From NCBI GenBank assembly GCA_018698795.1, contig JABIPG010000170.1, positions 1 through 41,937 on the forward strand: a stretch of DNA of 41,937 bases, in the 5' to 3' direction. This DNA is from Rhodospirillaceae bacterium. GTDB lineage: Bacteria > Pseudomonadota > Alphaproteobacteria > Rhodospirillales > Casp-alpha2. The translations under genes were made by a program, and so were the position numbers. Position 1 is the stretch's first letter. Each line of letters starts with the position of its first letter. Below, in pieces: positions 1 through 9,563 of this stretch. The notes beneath the pieces are model-generated. The model saw only the letters and a list, made by a program, of their open reading frames with translations. It had not been told where the DNA came from and did no database searches.

Positions 1-377
1 ATCTCGTCGATAAACAGCACGTCGCGCGGCTGCAGATTGGTCAAGATCGCCGCCAGGTCGCCGGCCTTGGCGATCACCGGGCCCGACGTCGCCCGAAATC
101 CAACTCCCAATTCCTGCGCCACGATCTGCGCCAAGGTGGTCTTGCCCAGCCCCGGTGGGCCGTGGAACAGCACATGATCCATGGCCTCGCCGCGCCCGCG
201 CGCAGCTGCGACGAACACCCGCAGATTCTCGCGCACCTTGGGCTGGCCGACGAAATCATCCAGCGTCATGGGCCGCAGACTGGTGTCGGGGAAGTCTTCT
301 ATCGTGTCACCACCCTGTTCCCCGGGGGCGGCTTCAGGGCTGACGATGCGTCCTTGGTCATTTGCGTCTGCGGTCAT
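1..377 (-). CDS. ruvB: Holliday junction branch-migration ATPase RuvB, N-terminal part (cut by window edge)
   Basis: RuvB is the hexameric AAA+ motor that drives branch migration of Holliday junctions with RuvA. About 125 N-terminal residues lie in the window. They contain the family start region ([13 protein letters not shown]), the Walker A loop GPPGLGKTT, and the beginning of Walker B (LFIDE) right at the edge; the full protein is usually about 340-350 residues. The ATG at 377-375 overlaps the ruvA stop by one base (TGATG), so translation is probably coupled. The first 30 or so residues are a divergent, acidic and Pro/Gly-rich tail, common in alphaproteobacterial RuvB. Confidence 0.97.
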   Translation of the reverse strand, partial: MTADANDQGRIVSPEAAPGEQGGDTIEDFPDTSLRPMTLDDFVGQPKVRENLRVFVAAARGRGEAMDHVLFHGPPGLGKTTLAQIVAQELGVGFRATSGPVIAKAGDLAAILTNLQPRDVLFIDE

Positions 378-1003
378 CAGCCGGTCCCCGCCAATTCTTT
401 GAGGCCGCCCTGGATCAACGCTTCAACACCCGCACCTTCGCCCAAATTGGCGGCCACGCGCGACACCGCGCCCAAGGCTTCAGACGGGCCATACCCCAAG
501 TTTACCAGCGCCGATGCCGCATCCGCCACGGCTGTCGGGGCCGTGCCGTCAGCGACCACCCCGCCACCCGACGCAGGTTGATGCGCAACCGCTCCCAAAG
601 CGAGGTTGCCGACTTTATCTTTCAATTCCGTCAAAATGCGCGTTGCCAACTTAGGCCCGACGCCGGGCGCGCGGGTGATCGCAGCCTTGTCGGCAGCGGC
701 GATGGCCTGCAACAATTCATCGGGCGCCATAATCCCCAGCATCGCCAACGCCACCTTCGCGCCAACGCCTTGCACCGTCGTCAGCAGCCGAAACCAGTCG
801 CGCTCTGCGGTATCGGCAAAACCATAGAGATGAATATGGTCTTCGCGCACGTGGGTCTCGACCTCAAGCGTCGCCGCCTCGCCAAGCACTAGGCGCGATA
901 GCGTGCGCCCCGAAGCAAATACCAGATACCCGACGCCGTTCACATCAATGATGGCGCTGTCGGTGTCGATACCGTCGATGATGCCTTTCAAGCGCGAAAT
1001 CAT
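377..1003 (-). CDS. ruvA: Holliday junction DNA helicase subunit RuvA
   Basis: RuvA binds the four-way junction as a tetramer and loads RuvB. The 208-residue product starts [11 protein letters not shown] and has the N-terminal OB fold. Two helix-hairpin-helix motifs follow in the middle (VQGVGAKVA and APGVGPKLA), and a C-terminal three-helix RuvB-binding domain ends [11 protein letters not shown]. An upstream in-frame ATG at 1072 would add 23 residues inside ruvC; the start at 1003 is preferred because it matches the family N-terminus and gives the classic ATGA overlap with the ruvC stop. The gene is the middle cistron of ruvC-ruvA-ruvB. Confidence 0.97.
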   Translation of the reverse strand: MISRLKGIIDGIDTDSAIIDVNGVGYLVFASGRTLSRLVLGEAATLEVETHVREDHIHLYGFADTAERDWFRLLTTVQGVGAKVALAMLGIMAPDELLQAIAAADKAAITRAPGVGPKLATRILTELKDKVGNLALGAVAHQPASGGGVVADGTAPTAVADAASALVNLGYGPSEALGAVSRVAANLGEGAGVEALIQGGLKELAGTG

Positions 1004-1515
1004 CGGGCGGCCTCGTCGGCGGTTTTCAACGCTTGTTGGAGGCCGTGCGATTGACGTTGATGAGCATGACAAATGGCGACGGCCAAGGCATCGGCGGCGT
1101 CGGCTGTGGCCAGTTCACATCCCGGCAGCAAGGTTTTTACCATCATCTGAATCTGTTCCTTGGCCGCGTGGCCGGCGCCGACGACGGTCTTTTTGACCTG
1201 ATTGGGGGTGTATTCATGCACTGGAATTCCGGCTTTCGCTGGCACCAGCAACGCAATGCCACGCGCTTGGCCCAACTTAAGCGTCGAGGTTGGGTTGGCG
1301 TTGACGAAGGTTTCCTCAACCGCCGCCTCCTCGGGCGCATATTGCCGCACCACATCGCTCAAGGCGTCGTGCAATTGCACGAGGCGCTCCGCTAGGGTTG
1401 CTTTGGGGTCAGAGCCAACGGCACCATCGGCAATGTGTTTCAGGCGGTTATCGTGCACCGCGATCACGCCCCAGCCGGTTTGGCGCAAGCCGGGATCAAG
1501 ACCGATCAGGCGCAT
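1000..1515 (-). CDS. ruvC: Crossover junction endodeoxyribonuclease RuvC
   Basis: RuvC is the dimeric RNase H-fold nuclease that resolves Holliday junctions. At 171 residues it has the normal family length. The acidic active site is visible: Asp7 in the opening IGLDPGL, a Glu in AVEETFVN, and the C-terminal pair in DAADALAVA. It overlaps ruvA by four bases (ATGA) and lies 19 bases downstream of yebC, so yebC, ruvC, ruvA and ruvB probably form one transcription unit. Confidence 0.97.
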   Translation of the reverse strand: MRLIGLDPGLRQTGWGVIAVHDNRLKHIADGAVGSDPKATLAERLVQLHDALSDVVRQYAPEEAAVEETFVNANPTSTLKLGQARGIALLVPAKAGIPVHEYTPNQVKKTVVGAGHAAKEQIQMMVKTLLPGCELATADAADALAVAICHAHQRQSHGLQQALKTADEAAR

Positions 1516-1534
1516 GCGGCCCCCACTCCCTTTC

Positions 1535-2278
1535 CTAGGCGCTCAGGCGTTCAAGGATGGCATCATCGACCTCGAAGTTCGACGACACCTGTTGCACGTC
1601 GTCGTTGTCCTCCAAGATATCGAGCAGTTTCAGCAGCGTGCCGGCCGTCTCTTCATCGACGGCGACCGGGTTTTGCGGTTTCCAGTCAAGCCGCGCGTCT
1701 TCGGCCATGCCGAATTTCGCTTCCAGCGCATCGCGCACGGTGGAGAAATCATCCGGGTCACAGACGATCTCGTGGCCGTCGTCCGACGATTCCACATCCT
1801 GTGCGCCGCCTTCCAGCGCGGCTTCGAACACATCGTCGGCACTGGCCACGTCGGCGCCGTAATTGATCAACCCAACCCGGTCGAACATGAAGCTGACCGC
1901 CCCGGTCTCGCCCAAGTTGCCGCCGAGCTTGGAGAACGCCGAGCGCACTTCCGATGCCGTGCGATTGCGGTTGTCGGTCAGCGTTTCGACGATCACCGCG
2001 ACGCCGCCGGGCCCGTAGCCCTCGTAGCGGATTTCTTCGTAGTCCGCTGCATCGCCGGCCTCGGCGCGTTGGATGGCGCGCTTGATGTTGTCGTTGGGCA
2101 TGTTCTGCGCCTTGGCGGCTGCGACCGCCAACCGCAGGCGCGGATTGAAATCCGGGTCCGATCCGCCACGCGCGGCGACGGAAAGTTCCTTGCCCAATTT
2201 GGCAAAAACCTTGGCCCGCTTGGCGTCTTGGCGCCCTTTGCGGTGCATGATGTTCTTAAATTTTGAATGGCCGGCCAT
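1535..2278 (-). CDS. yebC: YebC/TACO1-family regulatory protein
   Basis: This 247-residue protein begins [19 protein letters not shown], the signature opening of the YebC/PmpR/TACO1 family, and contains the conserved [10 protein letters not shown] and GYGPGGVA segments. Members are described as DNA-binding transcription regulators or as factors acting on ribosomes stalled at polyproline stretches; sequence alone does not decide between these. It is the first gene of the probable yebC-ruvCAB operon, a common proteobacterial arrangement. The C-terminal half is strongly acidic, as is normal for the family. Confidence 0.95.
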   Translation of the reverse strand: MAGHSKFKNIMHRKGRQDAKRAKVFAKLGKELSVAARGGSDPDFNPRLRLAVAAAKAQNMPNDNIKRAIQRAEAGDAADYEEIRYEGYGPGGVAVIVETLTDNRNRTASEVRSAFSKLGGNLGETGAVSFMFDRVGLINYGADVASADDVFEAALEGGAQDVESSDDGHEIVCDPDDFSTVRDALEAKFGMAEDARLDWKPQNPVAVDEETAGTLLKLLDILEDNDDVQQVSSNFEVDDAILERLSA

Positions 2279-2571
2279 TCCGATACGCCTCTACATCGTG
2301 AAAAAATTTGGAGTTTAAATACCATATGTTGGAACTAAAGGCCACCAAACCCGCCCAAAGCGACGGCACCCCCAATGGCCCCAATCAATGGCAGCGCAAT
2401 ATGGCAATATTTTGACGGGATGAAAAGTGGGGGAATAGCGGTACGAATAAGTCCGTATTCCAAATACCCACAGAGACGGGCGCGGAGGCGGAGGGTCAAG
2501 AAAATGGCCGTCGTCTATGCGCCCGCATCTGTGGGCGAAATCAAGCCTGATTGCCATAGGCGAAATGAGAC
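2279..2571. other. Intergenic region upstream of yebC, no gene recognised
   Basis: This stretch lies between the yebC start and a small plus-strand ORF. Open frames on both strands look non-coding in composition. AT-rich sequence just upstream of yebC (about 2295-2335) probably holds its promoter, but no convincing -35/-10 pair was identified. Base composition falls from here towards 3733. Confidence 0.5.
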
Positions 2572-2709
2572 ATGACATACGACGAGATGATGAAGCGATA
2601 TGCTGTTTTGATGGCGAAGAATAAACCGCTGTCTGCCAAAGATGAGGATGAACTTAACAACCTGTGTGACGTCATGGATTTAGCCCTTGACGATCAACCA
2701 GGCCGGTAA
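2572..2709 (+). CDS. Hypothetical 45-residue protein
   Basis: An ATG at 2572 opens a 45-codon frame ending in TAA at 2707-2709. The product starts MTYDEMMKRYAVLM, is rich in Asp, Glu, Leu and Met, and would form one or two amphipathic helices. It has no Cys pair, signal peptide or membrane segment. A weak purine-rich stretch (GAAATGAGA) precedes the start. No family was recognised. It shares the low GC content of the following gluconolactonase-like gene, from which it is separated by about 150 bases. It could be a small regulator or a chance ORF. Confidence 0.4.
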   Translation: MTYDEMMKRYAVLMAKNKPLSAKDEDELNNLCDVMDLALDDQPGR

Positions 2710-2857
2710 ACGCGGGTTTAAGCATCACAAAGCTGACGTATGATTTCTGCGAAGCCTCTAGCATCGGTTGGAAATCAGCGACCGGCTGGAGGGGTAAAAA
2801 TAGACAAATCCAGACATCTAACTTGATGAGAGTATCTTAATAGGTTGGAATAAAAGC

Positions 2858-3733
2858 ATGGAAGCCATCTGCATATCTGACGAAAGAGCGTTGCTCGGTG
2901 AAAGCCCGGTTTGGTCCGCTAGTGATAATGCTATTTATTGGATTGATATCTTAAGCAAGCGCCTTCATCGCACTACTCTTGAGAATGGAAAAACTTCGAC
3001 TTGGAATTTACCCAGTTGTCCGGGAATGATTGCTATGCGTCGCAAGGGCGGATTGGTAGTAGCACTTGAGGACGGTCTGTATGAGTTTTCTCCACTCACT
3101 GGGAAATGCCAGTTACTTGTCTCCATTGAGGCTGATAAAGACTATAACCGCCCAAACGATGGCAAATGTGACGCCTGTGGAAGGCTCTGGCTTGGGACTA
3201 TGAATAAAGTAGATCCAAATCGTGAAACTGGCAGCTTTTATCGAATCGACCCAGACCTCACAGTCACTAAAATCGCATCTCAATATCGGATTCCGAACGG
3301 TATAGCTTGGTCACCAGACAACGAAATTATGTACCATGCCGACACAAGAAAGAGCGTGGTTTGGACATATGACTTTCATTTACAATCTGGACAATTGTCA
3401 AAGCAAAGAGACTTTTTTATTTTTGACCGAAGTGACATGGGTGGCGTCGATGGAGCTGCAATTGACATGGAAGGCGGTTATTGGGCTGCAATGTATGGTG
3501 GAGGACAGGTCGTATGTAGGTTGCCGAGCGGCGAAATTGATCATGCTGTTAAATTGCCGGTCACTCAACCAACGATGCCTGCATTCGGCGGTCCGGATAT
3601 GACGACGCTATTTGTTACTTCGGCACGCCAAAAACTCAGTGACAGAATGTTGTCTGAACAACCTATGGCAGGAGGTCTACTGGCCATTTCGACAGACACC
3701 AAGGGCGGCCCTGTACATTCGTTCGGTGGCTGA
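2858..3733 (+). CDS. SMP-30/gluconolactonase/LRE family protein
   Basis: This 291-residue protein belongs to the six-bladed beta-propeller family of SMP-30/regucalcin and sugar lactonases, which hydrolyse aldonolactones with one bound divalent metal. The four expected metal ligands are present in order: Glu15 in LLGESPVW, Asn100 in NRPNDGKCD, Asn147 in IPNGIAWS and Asp198 in GVDGAAID. The length is normal and there is no signal peptide, so a cytoplasmic sugar lactonase is likely; the substrate cannot be read from the sequence. The gene is clearly AT-richer, with more A/T-ending codons than its neighbours, and no sugar-pathway genes lie nearby, which suggests acquisition by transfer. Confidence 0.88.
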   Translation: MEAICISDERALLGESPVWSASDNAIYWIDILSKRLHRTTLENGKTSTWNLPSCPGMIAMRRKGGLVVALEDGLYEFSPLTGKCQLLVSIEADKDYNRPNDGKCDACGRLWLGTMNKVDPNRETGSFYRIDPDLTVTKIASQYRIPNGIAWSPDNEIMYHADTRKSVVWTYDFHLQSGQLSKQRDFFIFDRSDMGGVDGAAIDMEGGYWAAMYGGGQVVCRLPSGEIDHAVKLPVTQPTMPAFGGPDMTTLFVTSARQKLSDRMLSEQPMAGGLLAISTDTKGGPVHSFGG

Positions 3734-3853
3734 TGTTAGTTGGCTTTGAGTCAACTGTGACGGTTAGCGCCAACCTATTTTTGGCTCAGTTTCTCCCCTC
3801 AAACCGGAACTGAAGGTCGGTTTCCGCGTCGCCGGAAACAATCACAATCGAGC

Positions 3854-4666
3854 CTATTCCGGCTCCACCTGCCGCAGCTTTCCTCCAACCCGCACCGGTT
3901 CGATACTGGTTGCCAACCCCGTTGCGTCGTCCGTCTCGATGAAGGCGGCGCACAGTGTTGCGTCGCCGTCGGCGGGCTCTAGGCGGCCTTGTGGGAGTTT
4001 GGTGGCGAACCTTGCTGAGGCGTTTTTCTTTTTCATGCCGATGACAGAGTCGTAATCGCCGGTCATGCCAAGGTCCGTCACATAACCCGTACCACCCGGC
4101 AGCACTTGATGATCGGCGGTGGGGACGTGCGTGTGCGTGCCGACGACCGCCGACACCCGGCCATCCAGAATATGACCCAGGGACTGCTTCTCGCTGGTCG
4201 CCTCGCCGTGCACATCGACTAAGATGGCGTTGACGTGTTGGCCCAACGTATGGCCTTTGAGCGCGAGTTCAGTGCCGGCGAAGGGGTCGTCCAACGGGTC
4301 CATGAACAGCCGGCACATGGGATGTACGACCATCACCTTGCGGCCATCGGCCATCTCGTAGACGGCGCTGCCCTTGCCCGGCGTGCCGGCGGGATAGTTC
4401 AGCGGGCGTAGCAATTTGGGGTCGCTATCGATGTAATTCATGATCTCGCGCTGATCCCAGACGTGGTTGCCGGTGGTGATCACGTCGGCGCCGGCGGCGT
4501 ACAACTGCTGACAAATTTTATCGGTGATGCCAAACCCATGCGCGGCGTTCTCACCGTTGACGATGATGAAATCCAACTTCAAACGCTCGCGCAGGCCGGG
4601 CAAGTGTTCGTCCACCGCATTGCGGCCGCTTTTCCCCACCACATCGCCGACAATCAGTATCCGCAT
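3854..4666 (-). CDS. YmdB-family (TIGR00282) metallophosphoesterase
   Basis: This 270-residue product starts MRILIVGDVVGKSGR and carries the metallophosphoesterase metal-ligand motifs in family order: GDVVG, NGENAAHG, TTGNHVWD, VDVHGEATSEK and GTHTHVPTAD. The family includes Bacillus subtilis YmdB, a 2',3'- and 3',5'-cyclic nucleotide phosphodiesterase with a di-iron centre that affects developmental gene expression. Its ATG overlaps the stop codon of the upstream cyclo-ligase gene by one base (TAATG), indicating translational coupling. It appears to be the last gene of the zapA-side transcription unit. Confidence 0.92.
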   Translation of the reverse strand: MRILIVGDVVGKSGRNAVDEHLPGLRERLKLDFIIVNGENAAHGFGITDKICQQLYAAGADVITTGNHVWDQREIMNYIDSDPKLLRPLNYPAGTPGKGSAVYEMADGRKVMVVHPMCRLFMDPLDDPFAGTELALKGHTLGQHVNAILVDVHGEATSEKQSLGHILDGRVSAVVGTHTHVPTADHQVLPGGTGYVTDLGMTGDYDSVIGMKKKNASARFATKLPQGRLEPADGDATLCAAFIETDDATGLATSIEPVRVGGKLRQVEPE

Positions 4667-5265
4667 TAGAAATCCTTAAATTTGAGAATGCCGGCTTCGC
4701 TCACCACGGCATCAAGCGGCGCATCATGGGGACCGGCGGGAACTTTGTCCACTTGCTGGCCTCCATAACCGATTCCCAATGCCAGAATATCCTTATCAGC
4801 GCGCAACGCCGCAATAGTGCGGTCATAGAACCCTCCGCCCCAGCCGATGCGCTGCCCCGTGGCGTCGAAAGCCAACAGCGGCACCAACAACACATCGGGC
4901 CGCACTTCCACAGCACTCGGCAACGGATGGCGGGTGCGGAGCGGGCCGGGCTCAAGCGCGTCTCCGTCACGCCACTGGCGAAACACCAAGGGTCGTCCGT
5001 TGCCGGCCACCACAGGTAGCGCCAGTGTCCAGCCGTTCCGGGCTAAGCCAGCCATCGCCGGCAGCGGGCTCATTTCATCGGCGATGGGCAGGTAGCCGGA
5101 AATTACGCCAGCCGGCCAATCCGCGACACAGGCGTTAATATGCCTCGCAAGACGCTCGGCGGCATCAGAGCCGGCAGCCGCAGCCGCCGTTTGCCTGCCC
5201 TCGCGAGCGGCTTCGCGGAAAGCCTGTTTATCGTGGTCTAGATCAGTCAGGGGATTGCGCTTCAA
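4666..5265 (-). CDS. 5-formyltetrahydrofolate cyclo-ligase
   Basis: The enzyme (MTHFS; Fau/YgfA in E. coli) uses ATP to convert 5-formyl-THF to 5,10-methenyl-THF. The diagnostic ATP/folate-loop motif GWGGGFYDR is present near the C-terminus, preceded by LLVPLLAFD. The start is uncertain because there is no ATG or GTG in the right place: a TTG at 5265 gives a normal 199 residues, while a TTG at 5325 would add 20 atypical residues that run into the candidate 6S RNA and contain a 15-base tandem duplication. Its position after zapA and 6S RNA is the classic proteobacterial arrangement. Confidence 0.9.
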   Translation of the reverse strand: MKRNPLTDLDHDKQAFREAAREGRQTAAAAAGSDAAERLARHINACVADWPAGVISGYLPIADEMSPLPAMAGLARNGWTLALPVVAGNGRPLVFRQWRDGDALEPGPLRTRHPLPSAVEVRPDVLLVPLLAFDATGQRIGWGGGFYDRTIAALRADKDILALGIGYGGQQVDKVPAGPHDAPLDAVVSEAGILKFKDF

Positions 5266-5266
5266 C

Positions 5267-5296
5267 AGATGAGAAAACGGGAGATGAGAAAACGGG
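5267..5296. repeat. Perfect tandem duplication of a 15-base unit
   Basis: AGATGAGAAAACGGG occurs twice head to tail at 5267-5281 and 5282-5296. It lies directly upstream of, or within, the 5' end of the cyclo-ligase gene. Because the unit is a multiple of three, it keeps the longer reading frame open, where it encodes PFSHL twice in minus-strand orientation. Confidence 0.9.
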
Positions 5297-5319
5297 CGGC
5301 GCCACCAAGCCGTCGGCGT

Positions 5320-5460
5320 GATCAATCCTCTAGGCCTGTGATTAACAGGTGGGCACCGTATGACCGGCCCACGAGCCGGCCAGGGACAGCTCCCTTAGAG
5401 GTATCGTTGGCCCCGGGATTCAAAGGCCTAACGGGTATGGCAGCATACCGCCTTACTGGT
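5320..5460 (-). ncRNA. ssrS: Candidate 6S RNA (ssrS)
   Basis: 6S RNA mimics an open promoter and sequesters the housekeeping RNA polymerase holoenzyme. Support is mainly positional: a gap of about 140-200 bases between zapA and the cyclo-ligase gene on the same strand, the usual proteobacterial ssrS locus. The minus strand is highly structured. TAGGCCT (5430-5424) can pair with AGGCCTA (5337-5331) as a closing stem, a GC-rich apical hairpin pairs TGGCCGG with CCGGTCA (about 5382-5360), and a small GGGA/TCCC hairpin sits beside it. Exact ends are estimates, and the fold was judged by eye. Confidence 0.55.
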
Positions 5461-5464
5461 GAAC

Positions 5465-5797
5465 CTAAGTGGCTTCGAGGCTTTCCGCAATGTCCTCGAT
5501 GCGATCGGCCAATCCTTCGATGGCCAACGACAGGCTTTCTTCCTGATCCATGCGTGCCGCCACGCCCTCGCCGCCGCGCGCAACGCCAAGTTCCGCGTAG
5601 GCATCGGACAACTCGTCGGCGATCAGCAGCGACACCATCACCAGAAGGCGCGCATCGCCAACCTGGCCGACGGCGGCAGTCAGTTCCTGCACCCGGTTGT
5701 CGATGTAATCACCCAACCGCTTGAGGTGCGCTTCCTGGCCATCGTCGCACGCGATCTGATAGCCGCGCCCGTTGATCTGTACGGAAACCTGCGCCAT
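5465..5797 (-). CDS. zapA: Cell division protein ZapA
   Basis: ZapA binds FtsZ and promotes bundling of protofilaments in the Z ring. The 110-residue product starts MAQVSVQINGRGYQIACDDG, the normal ZapA N-terminal beta domain, followed by DYIDNRVQEL and a long helical tetramerisation region (LLVMVSLLIADELSDAY). It follows the DUF4164 coiled-coil gene by 17 bases and precedes the candidate 6S RNA, as in many alphaproteobacteria. Confidence 0.95.
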   Translation of the reverse strand: MAQVSVQINGRGYQIACDDGQEAHLKRLGDYIDNRVQELTAAVGQVGDARLLVMVSLLIADELSDAYAELGVARGGEGVAARMDQEESLSLAIEGLADRIEDIAESLEAT

Positions 5798-5814
5798 GCG
5801 ACCGGCCTTCCCTT

Positions 5815-6075
5815 CTATTCTTCCAAAGTGGATTTCAGATTGGTGATCACGGCATCGAGCCGTGCGGCCACCTGATCACTGGTTTGTTTCAGGGTTTCGT
5901 TGCGGGTCTGCAGCGATTGCACTTCGGATTCCAGGGTGACAACCCTTTCGTCCGGCGCCACGCTGCCTTGCGTGCGCCGCTGAACGGCGCCTTCCAGTCG
6001 CGCCACGGCGTTATCCAGGCGGCTTTGTGCCTGTTGCACGCGTGTCGGTTTTTGCAGAACGGTATTTAACGCCAA
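5815..6075 (-). CDS. DUF4164-like coiled-coil protein (ZapB-like position)
   Basis: An 86-residue, almost fully helical protein is encoded if translation starts at the TTG at 6075. That start has a good GGAGG eight bases upstream; a longer open frame up to 6144 has no such signal. The body is a heptad-rich coiled coil (SRLDNAVARLEGAV, then VVTLESEVQSL and ARLDAVITNLKSTLEE) with no cysteine or membrane segment. Small coiled-coil proteins of this type sit directly upstream of zapA in alphaproteobacteria and are candidates for a ZapB-like Z-ring partner, but function here is inferred from position only. Confidence 0.8.
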   Translation of the reverse strand: MALNTVLQKPTRVQQAQSRLDNAVARLEGAVQRRTQGSVAPDERVVTLESEVQSLQTRNETLKQTSDQVAARLDAVITNLKSTLEE

Positions 6076-6389
6076 GTCCCAGTCCTCCGGCGACGACCGA
6101 ATCGGTATGTAACGACAATAAGCTGAACGAATCCGCGGCGTCAACCTTAACAGTAAGTTTTACCGATAATTATATGATTCTCCAGACTCTTCCGAATTTA
6201 TCCACAGGCCAGCCAAGTGTTGAATCCAGAATCTCGTTGACGAAACGGAGCGAACAAAGGAAGGTGCCGCCGTCGCAGGGAACCGGCCCGGAACCAGGCT
6301 AATTTTCGGGTCTGAATAAATGGTTGTGAGCGCCATCGCTAAGCCTCGCAGTCTTTCGTTTTTCAACCCGATCCTATGGAGGGATAAAA
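6076..6389. other. Divergent intergenic region between the zapA operon and gap
   Basis: About 310 bases separate the DUF4164 gene (leftward) from gap (rightward). The left part holds the candidate promoter at 6115-6144. The central part around 6155-6200 is AT-rich. The gap ribosome-binding site, GGAGGG at 6378-6383, is strong and well placed. No ORF here looks coding, and no clear gap promoter was found. Confidence 0.5.
6115..6144 (-). promoter_or_regulatory. Candidate sigma70-type promoter for the DUF4164-zapA operon
   Basis: Reading the minus strand, TTGACG (6144-6139) is followed after 18 bases by TATTGT (6120-6115). Transcription would begin near 6108, giving a short leader before the GGAGG and TTG start at 6075. 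This is a prediction from consensus matching only. Confidence 0.5.
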
Positions 6390-7397
6390 ATGGCGGTTCG
6401 TGTTGCTATCAATGGTTTTGGCCGTATTGGCCGGCTGGTTCTACGCGCGGTTTTGGAATCGCGCCGTAACGATGTTCAGGTGGTCGGTATCAACGACCTC
6501 GGCTCCGCCGATATGAACGCTCATCTGCTGAAATATGATTCTGTGCACGGTGTTTTGTCCAACGACGTCAGCGTCAGCGGCGACATCATGGATGCCGGCG
6601 CCGGCCCGATCCGCGTCACGGCTGAGCGCGACCCAGCAGCATTGCCCTGGGGCGATTTGGGCGTCGATGTAGCGTTCGAATGCACCGGGCTTTTCGTTGA
6701 CCGCGAAAGCGCTGGCAAACATTTGGCCGCTGGCGCCAAAAAGGTATTGATCTCGGCACCCGGTAAGAACGTCGACAATACCATCGTTTACGGCGTCAAC
6801 CACGAAACGCTGGCCGCCGATCACACAGTGGTTTCTAACGCTTCGTGCACAACCAACTGCCTGGCCCCAGTGGCCGATGTGCTGAACAAGACCGTCGGCA
6901 TTGAGAAAGGTTTCATGACCACCGTGCACGCCTTTACCGGTGACCAGCCGGTGCTCGACACCCTGCATTCGGACCCGCGCCGCGCCCGCGCAGCCGCACA
7001 GTCGATGATCCCGACCTCAACCGGCGCCGCGAAAGCCGTCGGTTTGGTGTTACCGGAGTTGAACGGCAAGCTGGACGGCACCTCCGTACGCGTGCCGACG
7101 CCGAACGTCTCGATGATCGATCTAACCTTCAGCGCCGGGCGCGACACCACGGTCGAGGAAATCAACGCCGCCATCAAGGAAGCCTCTGAAGGCCGCCTGA
7201 AGGGCGTGCTTGGCTACAACGAAGCACCGCTGGTATCCATCGACTTCAACCACAATCCGGCTTCAAGCAGCTTCGACGCCACCCAGACGCAGGTCATGGG
7301 CGGCAACTTCGTACGCGTGCTGTCGTGGTACGACAACGAATGGGGCTTCTCCAACCGCATGTCGGATACCGCCGTGGCGCTTGCCAAGGCGGGCTGA
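6390..7397 (+). CDS. gap: Type I glyceraldehyde-3-phosphate dehydrogenase
   Basis: GAPDH oxidatively phosphorylates glyceraldehyde 3-phosphate to 1,3-bisphosphoglycerate in central carbon metabolism. The 335-residue protein has the Rossmann opening [11 protein letters not shown], the active-site motif SNASCTTNC with catalytic Cys153, and the C-terminal [12 protein letters not shown]. The ATG at 6390 has a strong GGAGGG a few bases upstream. The gene is monocistronic: a perfect intrinsic terminator follows 20 bases after the stop, and no phosphoglycerate kinase gene follows. Confidence 0.98.
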   Translation: MAVRVAINGFGRIGRLVLRAVLESRRNDVQVVGINDLGSADMNAHLLKYDSVHGVLSNDVSVSGDIMDAGAGPIRVTAERDPAALPWGDLGVDVAFECTGLFVDRESAGKHLAAGAKKVLISAPGKNVDNTIVYGVNHETLAADHTVVSNASCTTNCLAPVADVLNKTVGIEKGFMTTVHAFTGDQPVLDTLHSDPRRARAAAQSMIPTSTGAAKAVGLVLPELNGKLDGTSVRVPTPNVSMIDLTFSAGRDTTVEEINAAIKEASEGRLKGVLGYNEAPLVSIDFNHNPASSSFDATQTQVMGGNFVRVLSWYDNEWGFSNRMSDTAVALAKAG

Positions 7398-7419
7398 AGC
7401 CATCGCTGTTTCGCGATTA

Positions 7420-7453
7420 AACCCCGCCGGGCGATCTCCCGGCGGGGTTTTTT
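7420..7453 (+). terminator. Rho-independent terminator of gap
   Basis: A perfect 12-base-pair stem (AACCCCGCCGGG at 7420-7431 with CCCGGCGGGGTT at 7438-7449) encloses a six-base loop, and an uninterrupted T run follows to 7453. It closes the gap transcript. Confidence 0.95.
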
Positions 7454-7483
7454 CTTGCCGATGCGCAGCGCTATAATCACGCA

Positions 7484-7900
7484 ATGAACGAACCGATGAT
7501 CATCATTTACGACCTTAGTCAGGCGAAAGCCGCGCTGAACGCAGCGGCACAATGCGGCCGCCAGATCATTTTGTTGAGCCCCCCCGAAACCAGCGCCGCC
7601 ACGGGGCCTGGAATATTCGCCGAAACCATCGCGCTGGCCCGAAAAAGCCATGGTGAAGCCCTCGCCGGAGCCCTGTTCGATTGTGGCCAGGAGGCGGGAC
7701 AGGCATTGGCGGCAATCAGGCGTGGTGGCTGCGGCATCGTGATCGACCTACCGGCAGAAACGGCGACTGGGATCAAGGATATCGCCAGCCAATCCAACGT
7801 CACCGTTATTGAAAAAATCGACGGTCCGGTGTTGGATTTGGCCACGGTCGCCGACACGACTTCGAGCGTCACGCATTTCCTGGAGAGTAATCCACCATGA
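7484..7900 (+). CDS. Conserved hypothetical protein upstream of thiE
   Basis: The 138-residue product has an alternating beta/alpha pattern: hydrophobic strands [21 protein letters not shown] and GIVIDL are separated by Ala-rich helices, like a small Rossmann or TIM-barrel-derived fold. There is no signal peptide, membrane segment or recognised catalytic motif. The stop overlaps the thiE start by four bases (ATGA), so the two are probably co-translated. A role connected with thiamine phosphate synthesis is possible but rests only on coupling. The ATG at 7484 lacks a good Shine-Dalgarno; the internal ATG at 7496 is an alternative. Confidence 0.75.
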   Translation: MNEPMIIIYDLSQAKAALNAAAQCGRQIILLSPPETSAATGPGIFAETIALARKSHGEALAGALFDCGQEAGQALAAIRRGGCGIVIDLPAETATGIKDIASQSNVTVIEKIDGPVLDLATVADTTSSVTHFLESNPP

Positions 7901-8526
7901 CCGACCAAACATGCCGGCTTTATCTGATTACCCCGCCGGCGCTCGACCCGGTAGCCTTCAAGGAAGATTTAGCCGCGGCGCTCGATGGCGGAGATGTGGG
8001 GGCGCTGCAGCTCCGCCTGAAAGACGTTGCCGACGACGATGTGAAGCGCGCCGTCGAGGTCCTTTTGCCCGTGGCGCAGGCCCGAGACGTGCCATTCATC
8101 CTCAACGACCGCCCCGACCTGGCACAGGCAACGGGGTGTGACGGGGTGCACGTCGGTCAACAAGATGCCGCCTATGGAGATGCCCGTGAAACCATGGGCG
8201 ACAATGCCATCGTCGGCGTCACGTGCCACGATTCCCGCCATCTCTCGATTGAAGCCGCCGAAGCCGGGGCGGATTACGTGGCCTTCGGGGCGTTCTTCCC
8301 GACCGCCACCAAAGAGGCCAAGTTCCGCGCGTCACCGGAAATTCTGCAATGGTGGCGAGACCTGATGCAAATCCCATGCGTCGCCATCGGCGGCATTACA
8401 GCCGACAACGGCACGGAGTTGGTCCACGCCGGCGCTGATTTCCTGGCGGTCGTGGGGGCTGTATGGAATCACGCTGACGGCCCGGCGGCAGGGGTGCAGG
8501 CCATGAACGATATAATGACGCCGTGA
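7897..8526 (+). CDS. thiE: Thiamine phosphate synthase
   Basis: ThiE couples HMP pyrophosphate and the thiazole phosphate carboxylate to give thiamine phosphate. The 209-residue TIM barrel shows the family motifs: LQLRLKD near the N-terminus, [29 protein letters not shown], and [14 protein letters not shown] for pyrophosphate/metal binding, ending with [12 protein letters not shown] and the phosphate-binding [10 protein letters not shown]. It overlaps the upstream unknown gene by four bases and precedes the HAD gene by four bases, so the three form a tight operon. Confidence 0.95.
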   Translation: MTDQTCRLYLITPPALDPVAFKEDLAAALDGGDVGALQLRLKDVADDDVKRAVEVLLPVAQARDVPFILNDRPDLAQATGCDGVHVGQQDAAYGDARETMGDNAIVGVTCHDSRHLSIEAAEAGADYVAFGAFFPTATKEAKFRASPEILQWWRDLMQIPCVAIGGITADNGTELVHAGADFLAVVGAVWNHADGPAAGVQAMNDIMTP

Positions 8527-8530
8527 AGAC

Positions 8531-9457
<927 letters not shown>

Positions 9458-9563
9458 AGCGGTTACTCCGCACCTGAGACATTGCCACTACCGAGGCAAA
9501 CTGATAGAACCCGCGCACTTTATTCTCCCAACTTAACACCAAGTCAAAATCGGGTGTAAGACC

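Noticed and set aside
1202-2266. Long plus-strand ORF opposite ruvC and yebC
   Set aside because: It is an antisense shadow of two unmistakable genes and has no family features. The same applies to long ORFs opposite prpE (30960-31835), ruvA (362-892) and DUF2235 (22511-23137).
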